This document shows positions 27,021 to 35,441 of a stretch of DNA of 64,000 bases, piece by piece. Source of the stretch: Bacteroidota bacterium. Lineage in GTDB: Bacteria > Bacteroidota > Bacteroidia > Cytophagales > Cyclobacteriaceae. The notes beneath the pieces are model-generated. The model had not been told where the DNA came from and ran no database searches. It worked only from the letters and a program-made list of their open reading frames with translations. Each line of letters begins with the position of its first letter. Position 1 is the stretch's first letter. Position numbers and translations under genes: made by a program. The stretch spans positions 248,001 to 312,000 of the forward strand of contig JAFDYX010000002.1 of the NCBI GenBank assembly GCA_018267215.1, written 5' to 3'.

Positions 27021-28115
27021 CTATACACGAAACCGGTAAATCGTTTTCTGGCGGTAGGTTTCTCCGGGCTTTAATACGGTAGAAGGAAAATGAGGGCGAT
27101 GGGGAGAGTCGGGGAAATGTTGTGCCTCCAAACAAAATGCCGAACGATAACCATATTTTTTATTGCCTTTTCCAATATCAGACCCATCCAAAAAATTGCC
27201 TGAATAAAATTGCAACCCCGGCTCGGTAGTCCATACTTCCATCACCCGCCCGCTGGCCGGATCGGTTACACGTGCCGCCAGCGACAGCTCGTTTCCTTTT
27301 TTGTTCAACACCCAATTATGATCGTAGCCTTTAGCAAATTTCAGTTGGTCGTCAGGCTCGTTGATGCGCTCGCCAATGGTATGAGGAGTCAGAAAATCGA
27401 ATGGCGTTCCGTTTACGTTCTTCAGTTCTCCGGTAGGGATCAGCGTAGTGTCAACCGGGCAAAATGAAGAGGCATTGATGAGTAGTTCATGGTTTAAAAT
27501 TGAATTATTTCCGGCACCCGCCAGATTAAAAAACGAATGATGGGTGAGGTTAACAATCGTTTCGCGGTCGGTGGTGGCTTCATAATCTATCATCAGCTCA
27601 TTCTCATCCGTCAGCGTGTAGGTTACTTTCACCGACAAATTTCCGGGGTAGCCTTCTTCTCCATCTTTACTGAGGTAGTGCAATTCGATTTTATTTTTCC
27701 CGATCGGCTCGGCTTGCCAAAGCACCTGGTGAAATCCGTGCGGGCCGCCATGCAGGGCGTTGGCTCCGTTGTTTAAGGCCAGTTGATAGGGTTTATTATC
27801 CAACACAAAATTTCCTTTAGCTATGCGGTTGCCATAACGGCCGATGAGCGCACCAAAATAAGGATTGCCTGATGGATATTGGCTCAGCGAATCGTAGCCC
27901 AACACAATGTCATCGAGTTTGCCCTCTTTATCGGGCACCATCAGCGACATAATCTTGCCACCGTAGTTGGTAACAGTCAACCGCAATCCACTTGGATTGA
28001 TCAAATCGAATGCTTGAATAGTTGTGTTCAATGAAGAACCATCCATTGAATTATTTCTTTTGGAAGAGCAAGAAATAAAAAAAAGAAAGCAAAATGAAAG
28101 AGTTGCTATTTTCAT
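27021..28115 (-). CDS. Aldose 1-epimerase (mutarotase), lipoprotein
   Basis: 364-residue GalM-type enzyme interconverting alpha and beta anomers of aldoses. The N terminus is a lipoprotein signal with lipobox FISC (Cys16), so the enzyme is probably anchored in the envelope rather than cytoplasmic. Family residues are NYGGKIMSLMVPDKEGK, FGALIGRYGNRIAKG, NNGANALHGGPHGFHQVLW, VNLTHHSFFNLAG (catalytic His) and CLEAQHFPDSPHRPHFPST (catalytic Glu). Length is normal. No sugar operon is attached; the next gene upstream on the same strand is a small unknown protein. Confidence 0.94.
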   Translation of the reverse strand: MKIATLSFCFLFFISCSSKRNNSMDGSSLNTTIQAFDLINPSGLRLTVTNYGGKIMSLMVPDKEGKLDDIVLGYDSLSQYPSGNPYFGALIGRYGNRIAKGNFVLDNKPYQLALNNGANALHGGPHGFHQVLWQAEPIGKNKIELHYLSKDGEEGYPGNLSVKVTYTLTDENELMIDYEATTDRETIVNLTHHSFFNLAGAGNNSILNHELLINASSFCPVDTTLIPTGELKNVNGTPFDFLTPHTIGERINEPDDQLKFAKGYDHNWVLNKKGNELSLAARVTDPASGRVMEVWTTEPGLQFYSGNFLDGSDIGKGNKKYGYRSAFCLEAQHFPDSPHRPHFPSTVLKPGETYRQKTIYRFRV

Positions 28116-28160
28116 TTTGCTAAAATAATTAAACTGTAGGAAGAAATTTGTCTTTAAAGG

Positions 28161-28667
28161 CTAATGTTTTACTTCTACTCGCCAAACATTGGTGGTTTTG
28201 GGCATTTGACTGATTACGTCAATTACACCAATTGAAAAAAGGGCAAGACCCGTAATGGTTGTCCCTGTATCTGTGGTGGTCTGGCCTGTGTCAGCATCTT
28301 TATGACTGCCAGCAGCCACTATGGTCATGCCGCCTATCATCAGCACCGTGGGGCCTATCCATGCTGCCGGCTTCCTCGCTCTAATTAACATCAAGTCTTT
28401 GATATTAATTAATTCGTCATTGACTTTAATGGTGCTGTCATTCAATATAAGCATAGTGCCTTTTCCCATAGTGCCGCGATTAACTGTACCGTATCTTGTG
28501 TACGTTGCTATTAACGGATGGGTGCGGTTGGTGTATTCATAGATTACCCTTGTTCCTTCCGGAATAAATTTATGTCTGCCTGAAATACGGCTGGATAACA
28601 TCAGTCCTCGCTGTGCATAAGTATTAACCGCAGAGAGAATGATAAAAGAAAACAAAACTGTTCTCAT
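28161..28667 (-). CDS. Hypothetical exported protein
   Basis: 168 residues from the ATG at 28667, which gives a signal peptide (MRTVLFSFIILSAVNTYAQ); the frame also opens at 28706, with a worse N terminus. The mature part begins with beta-rich sequence (FIPEGTRVIYEYTNRTH, STIKVNDELINIKDLMLIRAR) and then two hydrophobic stretches (about 99-113 and 138-150) flanking an Asp/Thr-rich loop. I recognise no family, though the arrangement recalls small Bacteroidota proteins with an SH3-like region followed by membrane segments. Moderate confidence that it is a real gene. Confidence 0.7.
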   Translation of the reverse strand: MRTVLFSFIILSAVNTYAQRGLMLSSRISGRHKFIPEGTRVIYEYTNRTHPLIATYTRYGTVNRGTMGKGTMLILNDSTIKVNDELINIKDLMLIRARKPAAWIGPTVLMIGGMTIVAAGSHKDADTGQTTTDTGTTITGLALFSIGVIDVISQMPKTTNVWRVEVKH

Positions 28668-28737
28668 TGCTTTACATTTTTGGATTACACAGATGAACCG
28701 AAACAATCATTTGCTTATAGCAGAACATTCATGCCAT

Positions 28738-28762
28738 TTCATACATTTCATGTTTGTATGAA
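28738..28762. repeat. Inverted repeat upstream of the hypothetical gene
   Basis: TTCATACA (28738-28745) and TGTATGAA (28755-28762) form perfect 8-bp arms around 9 bases, about 70 bp upstream of the minus-strand gene starting at 28667. It could be an operator; there is no further support. Confidence 0.35.
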
Positions 28763-28836
28763 TTACAACGAGAGCAACCTAACCCAAGTTGCCCTTATCC
28801 ATTAATTCTGATGACGAGGATTAAAGAGAAATAAAT

Positions 28837-29979
28837 TTATGAAACTAAATCAGCGAAAGCTTTTACAAAGCCCTTCATCTCCTCTTCGGTGCCAATACTG
28901 ACGCGACACCATTCTTTGTTTTGATAATCCCATATACGCATCATATAACCTCTCTCTTCCATTTTGCTGAGGATAGTTTTTCCGTCTTTGGCTGCGGGGA
29001 AGAAAACAAAATTGGTCAGCGATTGGCCATGAAATATTTTATGTTCATTTAAAAAGTCGGTCAGCACTTTTCTGGCTGTTGCGTTTTTGCTGCGCACCAT
29101 AGCCATAAATTCTTCATCGCCCAGGCTTGCTTGGGCCGCTGCGATGGCAGTTTGGCTGTACGGAAAATCGCCACTGTATTTAGCTATTTTTTTGATTAGC
29201 TCCGGTTTGGCTACGATGTAGCCCATGCGCAAGCCGGCCAAACCATAAATTTTTGAAAACGTGCGCGACACGATGACGTTCATGTCTTTCTTCACCAGTT
29301 CTACCATCGAACGTTGCAGGGAAGGATCTAAAAATTCCAGATAGGCTTCGTCCGAATATACCGGCACTTTTTTAGATACGTCTTCGCAAAACGATTTTAC
29401 TTTGTTCCAATCAACCAGCGTGCCGGTAGGGTTGTTAGGGTTACAGATAAAAACCAATTTGGTGTTGCTCTTTACTGCGGAGGCCAGCGCATCGTAATTG
29501 TATTCTAACTTGTCGTTCATGTCCACTTTATCCCACGTGGCATTGAACACCTGGGCGTACGACATCAGCAGCGGGAAGGTAGGAAACCCCGAGGCGATCC
29601 TGCCTCCTTCTATACCAAAGGCCGTTGCCGTCTGGCAAAGTAAATCGCCTGAGCCTGCACCTATATGGATATGGTCGGCAGTTACGCCTTCTTTGGCAGC
29701 CAAAATATTTTTTAATTCTTGTGCTACCGTAAACGGATAGCGGTTTCCTTCCGACAGTATTTGCACTACTGCTTCGCGGGCTTTGGCGGAAGGTCCATAC
29801 GGGTTTTCGTTCGACCCGAGGCGGATTTTCCCTCCATTGGCCGTAGCCAAGTAATTTAATTCTGCTTGGCTCATGGGTGCGGCCAGCAGCCGGTCAACCA
29901 ATGAAGTAGCAGCAACTAAGCCAACTGATAAAGCTGCGGTAGATTTAAACCAGTTTCTGCGAGTGAATTTTGTTTCCAT
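28837..29979 (-). CDS. HisC-like PLP aminotransferase with a Tat signal
   Basis: 380-residue fold-type I aminotransferase similar to histidinol-phosphate aminotransferases. Visible are GSNENPYGPS (substrate binding), GAGSGDLL (PLP phosphate), NPNNPTGT, SDEAYLEF and SRTFSKIYGLAGLRMGY with Lys243 as the PLP lysine. Unusually, the N terminus reads METKFTRRNWFKSTAALSVG and continues with a hydrophobic stretch and LLAAP, a textbook twin-arginine signal, so the folded PLP enzyme is probably exported. The start at 29979 is preferred over 30006 because it puts the RR motif near the N terminus. No his operon surrounds it; the substrate is unknown. Confidence 0.9.
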   Translation of the reverse strand: METKFTRRNWFKSTAALSVGLVAATSLVDRLLAAPMSQAELNYLATANGGKIRLGSNENPYGPSAKAREAVVQILSEGNRYPFTVAQELKNILAAKEGVTADHIHIGAGSGDLLCQTATAFGIEGGRIASGFPTFPLLMSYAQVFNATWDKVDMNDKLEYNYDALASAVKSNTKLVFICNPNNPTGTLVDWNKVKSFCEDVSKKVPVYSDEAYLEFLDPSLQRSMVELVKKDMNVIVSRTFSKIYGLAGLRMGYIVAKPELIKKIAKYSGDFPYSQTAIAAAQASLGDEEFMAMVRSKNATARKVLTDFLNEHKIFHGQSLTNFVFFPAAKDGKTILSKMEERGYMMRIWDYQNKEWCRVSIGTEEEMKGFVKAFADLVS

Positions 29980-30026
29980 GGTAATAATTGGTAGAACTAT
30001 TCCCAAGTTAACAAAAAATGTAGCAA

Positions 30027-30308
30027 CTAATTACTGTTGTGTTTTTGGTACTGATTCAGATAGACCAGCCCTGTGATGCTTGAAATAAAAATAAACCCAA
30101 CAGTCCACATCAACTTCACCAAGAGTTCTTGTTTTTTGTTCTGATAAACGTCTGTGATACCCAAATAAATAAAAGGTAGTCCGCAAATTAATCCGGCAGA
30201 TAGTAATGAGCTAGATCCTTCCCAGTGTACAATTTTAAACATAGCCCCGATGACGGTAAGCGCAAAAGAAACTATTAAGCTGATAGTGTATTGAGTTGAC
30301 TGCTTCAT
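30027..30308 (-). CDS. Small membrane protein, GldL-like N-terminal type
   Basis: 93 residues with three transmembrane helices (about 8-24, 32-50, 65-84). The segment VIGAMFKIVHWEGSS resembles the GAxFKIxHWPGA motif seen in GldL and in many small Bacteroidota membrane proteins. It lacks the long cytoplasmic part of real GldL, so it is unlikely to be the gliding/T9SS motor protein itself. It sits just downstream of the ECF sigma factor gene (10 bp gap) and is probably co-transcribed. Confidence 0.75.
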   Translation of the reverse strand: MKQSTQYTISLIVSFALTVIGAMFKIVHWEGSSSLLSAGLICGLPFIYLGITDVYQNKKQELLVKLMWTVGFIFISSITGLVYLNQYQKHNSN

Positions 30309-30318
30309 ACATGCAACA

Positions 30319-30933
30319 TTACAAATGCTCTTTCTTATTTTTCACCAGATCATACAGCAATTCTCTTGCTCTGTGCAATTGCGCTTTGACGGTACCCAAC
30401 GGAGCCTCCAGTTCTTGTGCAATTTCTTCGTAGCTCAGCTCGCTAAAATACCTCAACCGCACCAACTTTTGGTATTTGCCCGGCAGCATATTGACAAAAT
30501 CCTGAATCAATTCTTTTTTTTGCGCCCGGATTGCTTCCTCCTGCGGGTTAAGGTTTTCATTGTCTTGCACATCCATACTCACCGATTGGCCATCGTCATC
30601 GGTATAGGTATTTTCAATGCTCAACGTATTCAGTTTCTTCTTGCGGATGTGGTCAATGGTATTGTTGGTGGCTATGCGAAACAGCCACGTGCTGAACGTA
30701 AAATCTTTTTTAAACCGGCTCAGGCTTCGAAAGGCTTTGCTGAACGCCTCCATGGTCAGGTCTTCGGCATCGTCCACGTTGCGTACCATCTTTAAAATAG
30801 TGTGATAAACAGGGCGTTTGTAGCGCTGCAATAATTTGGCGTAAGCCTTGTCATCCCCACCCACGGCACGGTCTATCAGATTAAAATCTTCTATCGCTTT
30901 GGACGAAAACCGGCCTTCTTCTAAATCTTCCAT
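30319..30933 (-). CDS. ECF-type RNA polymerase sigma factor
   Basis: 204-residue sigma-70 family ECF factor. Region 2 runs from about residue 28 to 98 (YKRPVYHTILKMVRNVDDAEDLTMEAFSKAFRSL..FSTWLFRIATNNTIDHIRKKK). Region 4 is about 138-195 (LVRLRYFSELSYEEIAQELEAPLGTVKAQLHRARELL). A roughly 25-residue N-terminal extension and an acidic linker (NTYTDDDGQSVSMDVQDNEN) are present. No anti-sigma gene with a zinc motif is adjacent, so regulation may be by expression. It overlaps the upstream glycosyltransferase gene by 13 bp, suggesting one operon. Confidence 0.93.
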   Translation of the reverse strand: MEDLEEGRFSSKAIEDFNLIDRAVGGDDKAYAKLLQRYKRPVYHTILKMVRNVDDAEDLTMEAFSKAFRSLSRFKKDFTFSTWLFRIATNNTIDHIRKKKLNTLSIENTYTDDDGQSVSMDVQDNENLNPQEEAIRAQKKELIQDFVNMLPGKYQKLVRLRYFSELSYEEIAQELEAPLGTVKAQLHRARELLYDLVKNKKEHL

Positions 30934-32048
30934 TTTACTTTCTTAACGAATAGTGCCTTCGCACCGGTTACAAGGTAATAAATGCTGTAAATAAAATCTA
31001 AAAGCGGAGTTTTCCACGCCTCAAACCTACTCCCTAATTTTTTTGAGCCCACCTGCAACAACACCGTCAGCAAAATAATCCTGACTAAAAAAAAGATCAT
31101 GATGGTTTCCCTCCACGCTGAAAAAGCCATCGTGGGCGCAACTAAAAACCAAGTAAGTATCCAGGAAAGAGATAAAACGCTCTGCCAGATTTTATCGCGC
31201 AGGCGATAATGTTTGCCTACCGACAGGTGCCTGAATTTCTGGTGCAGAAACTCCGGCCATGTTTTTTTGGGTTCTGAAAAAACTAACGAATCATGCCCCC
31301 TGTTTACAACTGTGTTTTCCTGCCGGGCGTGCTGGTTCACAAAGAGGTCGTCATCTCCGCCTGTAATTTCCTGATGCGCATGGAATCCCTTGTGGGCTAA
31401 AAATAATTCCTTGCGGTAGGCCAGGTTGCGGCCTACGCCCATGTAGGGTTTGCCCAGCAAGGCCATGCCCATAAACTGTATGCCTGTATAAAATGATTCG
31501 AAGCGGATAAACGAATTGAGCAAGCCTTTCTCTTTGCGGTAAGGGGAAAACGCGAGCACGATCTGTGTCTGCGGATGAAAATGGCGGCTCATGCTGCTGA
31601 TCCAATGTTCGGTGGCCGGGCGACAGTCGGCATCGGTGAGCAGCACCCACTCATACTGTGCAGCCTTGATGCCGAGCGTCAGCGCAAATTTTTTTCCGTT
31701 GATATGCTCTGGTTTATGTGTTACCCGCACCAACTTCACCCGCGGATCTTCGTGGGTAAGTTGAAGTAACATATCATACGTGCCATCATTGCATCGGTCT
31801 TCCACCACAATCACTTCATATACCGGATACTGCTGCGACAATAACGCAGGCAGCAACGCGCGCAGGTTTTCTTCTTCATCATGGGCGCAGACGATAACCG
31901 ACACAGGAGGCTCGCCTGCCGGGGTCGGCTCATCGGCTTTTCTGAATGCAAAAAGCAACAAGCCGAAGAAGATGATTTGAGTACCGAGAACGAATAAACT
32001 GATGATGGTAATGGCCAAGCTAAAACGGGTTTGCAATAAAAACGACAA
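30921..32048 (-). CDS. Family 2 glycosyltransferase, membrane-bound
   Basis: Up to 375 residues: an N-terminal transmembrane helix (about 12-34), a GT-A domain with VSVIVCAHDEEENL, VVEDRCNDGTYD, LLTDADCRP (DxD-like) and GGDDDLF, then QKFRHLSVG in the place of QxxRW, and two or three C-terminal transmembrane helices. It probably adds a sugar to a lipid or polysaccharide at the inner membrane. The start is uncertain: 32048 is TTG, and in-frame TTG codons also lie at 32036 and 32018. A -7-like TATCTTTG overlaps 32046-32053, which would favour one of the inner starts. It is followed by the overlapping sigma factor gene. Confidence 0.88.
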   Translation of the reverse strand: MSFLLQTRFSLAITIISLFVLGTQIIFFGLLLFAFRKADEPTPAGEPPVSVIVCAHDEEENLRALLPALLSQQYPVYEVIVVEDRCNDGTYDMLLQLTHEDPRVKLVRVTHKPEHINGKKFALTLGIKAAQYEWVLLTDADCRPATEHWISSMSRHFHPQTQIVLAFSPYRKEKGLLNSFIRFESFYTGIQFMGMALLGKPYMGVGRNLAYRKELFLAHKGFHAHQEITGGDDDLFVNQHARQENTVVNRGHDSLVFSEPKKTWPEFLHQKFRHLSVGKHYRLRDKIWQSVLSLSWILTWFLVAPTMAFSAWRETIMIFFLVRIILLTVLLQVGSKKLGSRFEAWKTPLLDFIYSIYYLVTGAKALFVKKVKWKI

Positions 32049-32094
32049 AGATAAACCCTTATCGAAAACGGAAAAGGCGAAATCAATAACTTTG
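32046..32094. promoter_or_regulatory. Divergent promoter region between glycosyltransferase and tgt
   Basis: Two full matches to TAnnTTTG point away from each other: TATCTTTG on the minus strand (32053 to 32046) and TAACTTTG on the plus strand (32087-32094), the latter 7 bases before the tgt ATG. -33 elements are not obvious. If both are used, transcripts would have very short leaders. Confidence 0.4.
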
Positions 32095-32101
32095 CCCGTT
32101 C

Positions 32102-33232
32102 ATGAAATTTCAGTTACAGCACCAAGACCCTCACTCAAAAGCCCGCACCGGCCTGATTACAACCGATCACGGAGAGATACCTACACCCATCTTCATGCCC
32201 GTAGGCACAGCCGGCTCGGTGAAAGCCGTGCATCAGCGCGAGTTAGAAACAGATATTGATGCAAAAATTATTCTCGGCAATACCTACCACCTGTACCTGC
32301 GGCCGGGCTTAGAAGTGCTTACAAATGCCGGGGGACTTCACGGGTTCAACGGATGGAAAAGGCCCATCCTGACCGACAGTGGCGGCTATCAGGTGTACTC
32401 GCTGGGCGAAAACCGGAAGATCACCGAAGAGGGCGTAATTTTTAAATCGCATATTGACGGCTCTAAACACACATTTACCCCCGAAAGCGTAATGGATATT
32501 GAGCGCACTATTGGTGCCGACATCATTATGGCATTTGATGAGTGTACGCCTTACCCTTGCGAATATCGTTATGCCAAAAACTCGATGGATATGACACATC
32601 GCTGGCTGAAGCGGTGCATCGAGCGGGTGCAAACCACCCAGCCCTTGTATGGGCACAGCCAAGCGCTTTTCCCCATTGTGCAGGGAAGCACCTACAAAGA
32701 TCTGCGCACGGAGTCGGCAGCATTTATTGCTTCTCAAAATCAGCCGGGCAATGCCATCGGTGGGTTATCGGTGGGCGAGCCCCACGAGGCCATGTATGAA
32801 ATGACTGACCTGGTGTGCAGCATTTTGCCTGCCGACAAACCTCGTTACCTGATGGGCGTGGGCACACCTGAAAATATTTTGGAGTGCATTGCATTAGGAG
32901 TTGATATGTTCGATTGTGTAATGCCCACCCGCAATGCGCGCAACGGCATGCTTTTTACTACGCAGGGTATCATCAACATCCGAAATGAAAAATGGAAAAA
33001 CGACCTCTCGCCCCTTGATACCGAACTGGGCGGCTATGCCAGCACATTTTATACAAAGGCTTACCTGCGCCACCTGATTATCTCCAAAGAAATTTTAGGC
33101 GCGCAAATTGCTTCCATCCACAACCTGACCTTCTATCTTTGGCTGGTAAAACAAGCTCGCCAAAAAATTGAAGAAGGCATCTTTACCGAATGGAAAACAA
33201 AGATGGTGAAGCAAGTAGCGAATAGGTTGTAA
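32102..33232 (+). CDS. tgt: tRNA-guanine(34) transglycosylase (queuine tRNA-ribosyltransferase)
   Basis: 376-residue TGT, exchanging guanine 34 for a queuosine precursor in Asp/Asn/His/Tyr tRNAs. It shows TPIFMPVGTAGSVKAV, LGNTYHLYLRPG, LTDSGGYQVYSL (with an active-site aspartate), MAFDECTPYP, GGLSVGEP and DCVMPTRNARNGMLF (second catalytic Asp). The expected zinc motif CxCxxC before the final helix is missing: the segment reads LDTELGGYASTFYTKAYLRHL, keeping only the downstream His region. The stop codon (33230-33232) lies inside the first unit of a 14-bp tandem repeat array. Confidence 0.96.
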   Translation: MKFQLQHQDPHSKARTGLITTDHGEIPTPIFMPVGTAGSVKAVHQRELETDIDAKIILGNTYHLYLRPGLEVLTNAGGLHGFNGWKRPILTDSGGYQVYSLGENRKITEEGVIFKSHIDGSKHTFTPESVMDIERTIGADIIMAFDECTPYPCEYRYAKNSMDMTHRWLKRCIERVQTTQPLYGHSQALFPIVQGSTYKDLRTESAAFIASQNQPGNAIGGLSVGEPHEAMYEMTDLVCSILPADKPRYLMGVGTPENILECIALGVDMFDCVMPTRNARNGMLFTTQGIINIRNEKWKNDLSPLDTELGGYASTFYTKAYLRHLIISKEILGAQIASIHNLTFYLWLVKQARQKIEEGIFTEWKTKMVKQVANRL

Positions 33233-33408
33233 GTGATAAGTTGTGAGTGATAAGTTGTAAGTGATAGGTTGTAAGTGATAGGTTGTAAGTGATAGGTTGT
33301 AAGTGATAGGTTGTAAGTGATAGGTTGTGAGTGATAGGTTGTAAGTGATAAGTTGTGAGTGATAAGTTGTAAGTGATAAGTTGTGAGTAATAAGTTGTGA
33401 GTAATAAG
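33227..33408. repeat. 13-unit 14-bp tandem repeat array
   Basis: Thirteen consecutive 14-mers of the form TTGTRAGTRATARG with no indels, beginning 33227, 33241, 33255 and so on to 33395-33408. A degraded fourteenth copy (taatgagtataaag) follows. Only three positions vary, all A/G. The array begins inside the last codons of tgt and ends 36 bp before the LptF/G-type gene. Units too short and without spacers rule out CRISPR. It is likely a slippage-prone VNTR. Confidence 0.95.
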
Positions 33409-33444
33409 TAATGAGTATAAAGTATCGACTATGAACCAGCATAA

Positions 33445-34536
33445 ATGAAACTACTCGACCGTTATATCATCCAAAAAGTACTGGCCACATTTTTCTTTGT
33501 GATGATGATTTTGGTAGCCGTGATTACGGTGATAGACATTACCGAAAAGGTAGATAAATTTAACGACCACCACCTGAGCATGTCGGTCATCTTAGGGTAC
33601 TATCTTGATTTTATCCCCTGGATATCCGGTTTGCTGACACCTATTATTTGTTTCATCGCCATTGTGTATGTTACCTCGCGGTTAGCCGCCCATACCGAAA
33701 TCATTGCCATGCTCAGCAGCGGCATCAGCTTCCGAAGGTTTCTGGTTCCTTACTTCATTGCCTCGTCTGTCATTGCCATCCTCAGTTTTATTTTCAACGG
33801 GTGGATCATCCCCCACTCCAACCGCGACCGGCTGAATTTTGAAATGACTTATTTTCAAAACCGATTTTATTTTGAAAGGCGAAACGTGCACATGCAAACC
33901 GCCCCCAATGTTTTTTTATTCATCCAGAATTACAACAACCAATCCAACATCGGCTACCAATTCAGTTTAGAAAAATTTAAAGACAACAAACTGATAGAGA
34001 AACTGACTGCCGACAATATTACCTGGGACAGCGTAAAGCGCAAGTGGATACTCAACCAATGGGTACGAAAAAATATTGACAACATCTTCGAAGCCCACCC
34101 GACCGAGAATGTGGCTGAGCGCGGGTATAAGCTCGACACAACGTTGATCATCACCCCCAAAGATTTTGAAAACGATGCGCACCAATACGATGGCATGACT
34201 ATACCCGAACTGAGCAAGCACATCGAGCAGGTTCGCTTTCGGGGAGCTACAGGAGTAGAGGCGTATGAAACGGAGCGCCACATCCGGTTTGCCGCTCCGT
34301 GCACAACGTTTGTATTAGTATTTATGGGAGTCCTTGTGTCTGCCAGAAAAAGTCGCGGGGGTACGGGGTTTCAAGTGGCGCTGGGGTTTTCGCTGGCCTT
34401 TATTTTCATTTTGTTTTTTACAATGACACGAACATTTGCCGAAACCGGCTCGCTCAGCCCATTCCTAGCCGCCTGGCTCCCTAACATTGTGTTTGGTGTT
34501 ATCTCGCTGACGATGTACAAATACGTGCCCCGGTGA
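33445..34536 (+). CDS. LptF/LptG-family permease (YjgP/YjgQ)
   Basis: 363-residue LPS export permease subunit. An N-terminal pair of helices (ATFFFVMMILVAVITVIDITEKV, ILGYYLDFIPWISGLLTPIICFIAIVYVTSRLA) is followed by HTEIIAMLSSGISFRRFLVPYF, a third helix, a periplasmic beta-jellyroll-like domain (about 130-265) and three C-terminal helices from about 280. With LptB it would pull lipopolysaccharide from the inner membrane to the periplasmic bridge. Only one such gene is here, so its partner lies elsewhere. The stop overlaps the next start (GTGA). Confidence 0.93.
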   Translation: MKLLDRYIIQKVLATFFFVMMILVAVITVIDITEKVDKFNDHHLSMSVILGYYLDFIPWISGLLTPIICFIAIVYVTSRLAAHTEIIAMLSSGISFRRFLVPYFIASSVIAILSFIFNGWIIPHSNRDRLNFEMTYFQNRFYFERRNVHMQTAPNVFLFIQNYNNQSNIGYQFSLEKFKDNKLIEKLTADNITWDSVKRKWILNQWVRKNIDNIFEAHPTENVAERGYKLDTTLIITPKDFENDAHQYDGMTIPELSKHIEQVRFRGATGVEAYETERHIRFAAPCTTFVLVFMGVLVSARKSRGGTGFQVALGFSLAFIFILFFTMTRTFAETGSLSPFLAAWLPNIVFGVISLTMYKYVPR

Positions 34537-35441
34537 ACACTACGCCTGCCGATTATATTAAACTTCACTTCATCGTTTTTCTGTTTGGCTTTACGGCCAT
34601 TCTCGGGAAACTGATCTCACTGCCCAGTGTGGAGATGGTATTTTACCGCACCCTGTTTGCTGCCGTTGGTATGGCTGCGCTGATCTATTTTAAAAAAGGA
34701 TCTTTCGCTGTCAGTTCTGCAAAAGACTTTTGGACTTTGGCCGGCACGGGTTTGATTGTGGCTTTGCACTGGATTACTTTTTTTGCGTCTGGAAAAATTT
34801 CAAATCCATCGGTCAGCTTGGTGGGGTTTGCCACCTGTTCTTTTTGGGCTGCCATTATCGAGCCGCTGGCCAAAGGAAAAAAAATCAGACCGCTGGAGGT
34901 AGGTTTGGGTGTGGCTGTGCTAATCGGGCTGGCGCTAATTTTTTCTTTTGATTTTAATTATCCACTCGGGCTGGCACTCGGCATTGCCTCGGGGCTTACG
35001 GCTGCTGTCTTCAGCGTCATCAACTCCAAGTTAGTAACACGTTTGTCGTCTTACACCATTACCCTTTACGAGATGGTAGCCGCTTGTCTGGGTATCATTC
35101 TGTTCCTTCCTTTTTATCAGTTTTATTTCTCTGCCGGGTCGCTTCAATTATCTCCTACCTGGCAAGATTGGATTTATATTGCTTTGCTGGGTTGGGTATG
35201 TTCGGTTTATGCCTACTCACAAATGGTTAACCTGATGCTGAAGTTGTCTGTATTTTTCATACAACTCGCGCTGAACCTCGAGCCTGTCTATGGTATTGTT
35301 TTCGCCATCCTCATTTTCGGAAAGAAGGAAGTGATGGGCTGGAACTTTTATGCCGGCACTACCATTATCCTGGCAGCTGTGGCATTGTATCCGGTTTTAA
35401 AAAACAGATACGGTCATCAGTTCAACACGCCACTCCAGTAG
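34533..35441 (+). CDS. DMT/EamA-family transporter
   Basis: 302-residue drug/metabolite transporter superfamily protein with ten transmembrane helices in two EamA halves (about 8-135 and 147-290). Typical segments are GFTAILGKLISLPSVEMVFYRTLFAAVGM and LALNLEPVYGIVFAILIFGKKEVMGWNFYAGTTIILAAV. The GTG start at 34533 overlaps the stop of the LptF/G gene, so the two are translationally coupled. Its substrate cannot be told from sequence. The 3' end overlaps the convergent ispE by 25 bp. Confidence 0.9.
   Translation: MNTTPADYIKLHFIVFLFGFTAILGKLISLPSVEMVFYRTLFAAVGMAALIYFKKGSFAVSSAKDFWTLAGTGLIVALHWITFFASGKISNPSVSLVGFATCSFWAAIIEPLAKGKKIRPLEVGLGVAVLIGLALIFSFDFNYPLGLALGIASGLTAAVFSVINSKLVTRLSSYTITLYEMVAACLGIILFLPFYQFYFSAGSLQLSPTWQDWIYIALLGWVCSVYAYSQMVNLMLKLSVFFIQLALNLEPVYGIVFAILIFGKKEVMGWNFYAGTTIILAAVALYPVLKNRYGHQFNTPLQ

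Noticed and set aside
33227-33408. CRISPR array
   Set aside because: Units are 14 bp, contiguous, with no spacers, and no cas genes are in the window.
33095-33442. Minus-strand ORF encoding repeated TYHLQPITYNLSL
   Set aside because: It is a translation of the 14-bp tandem repeat plus antisense of tgt, not a gene.
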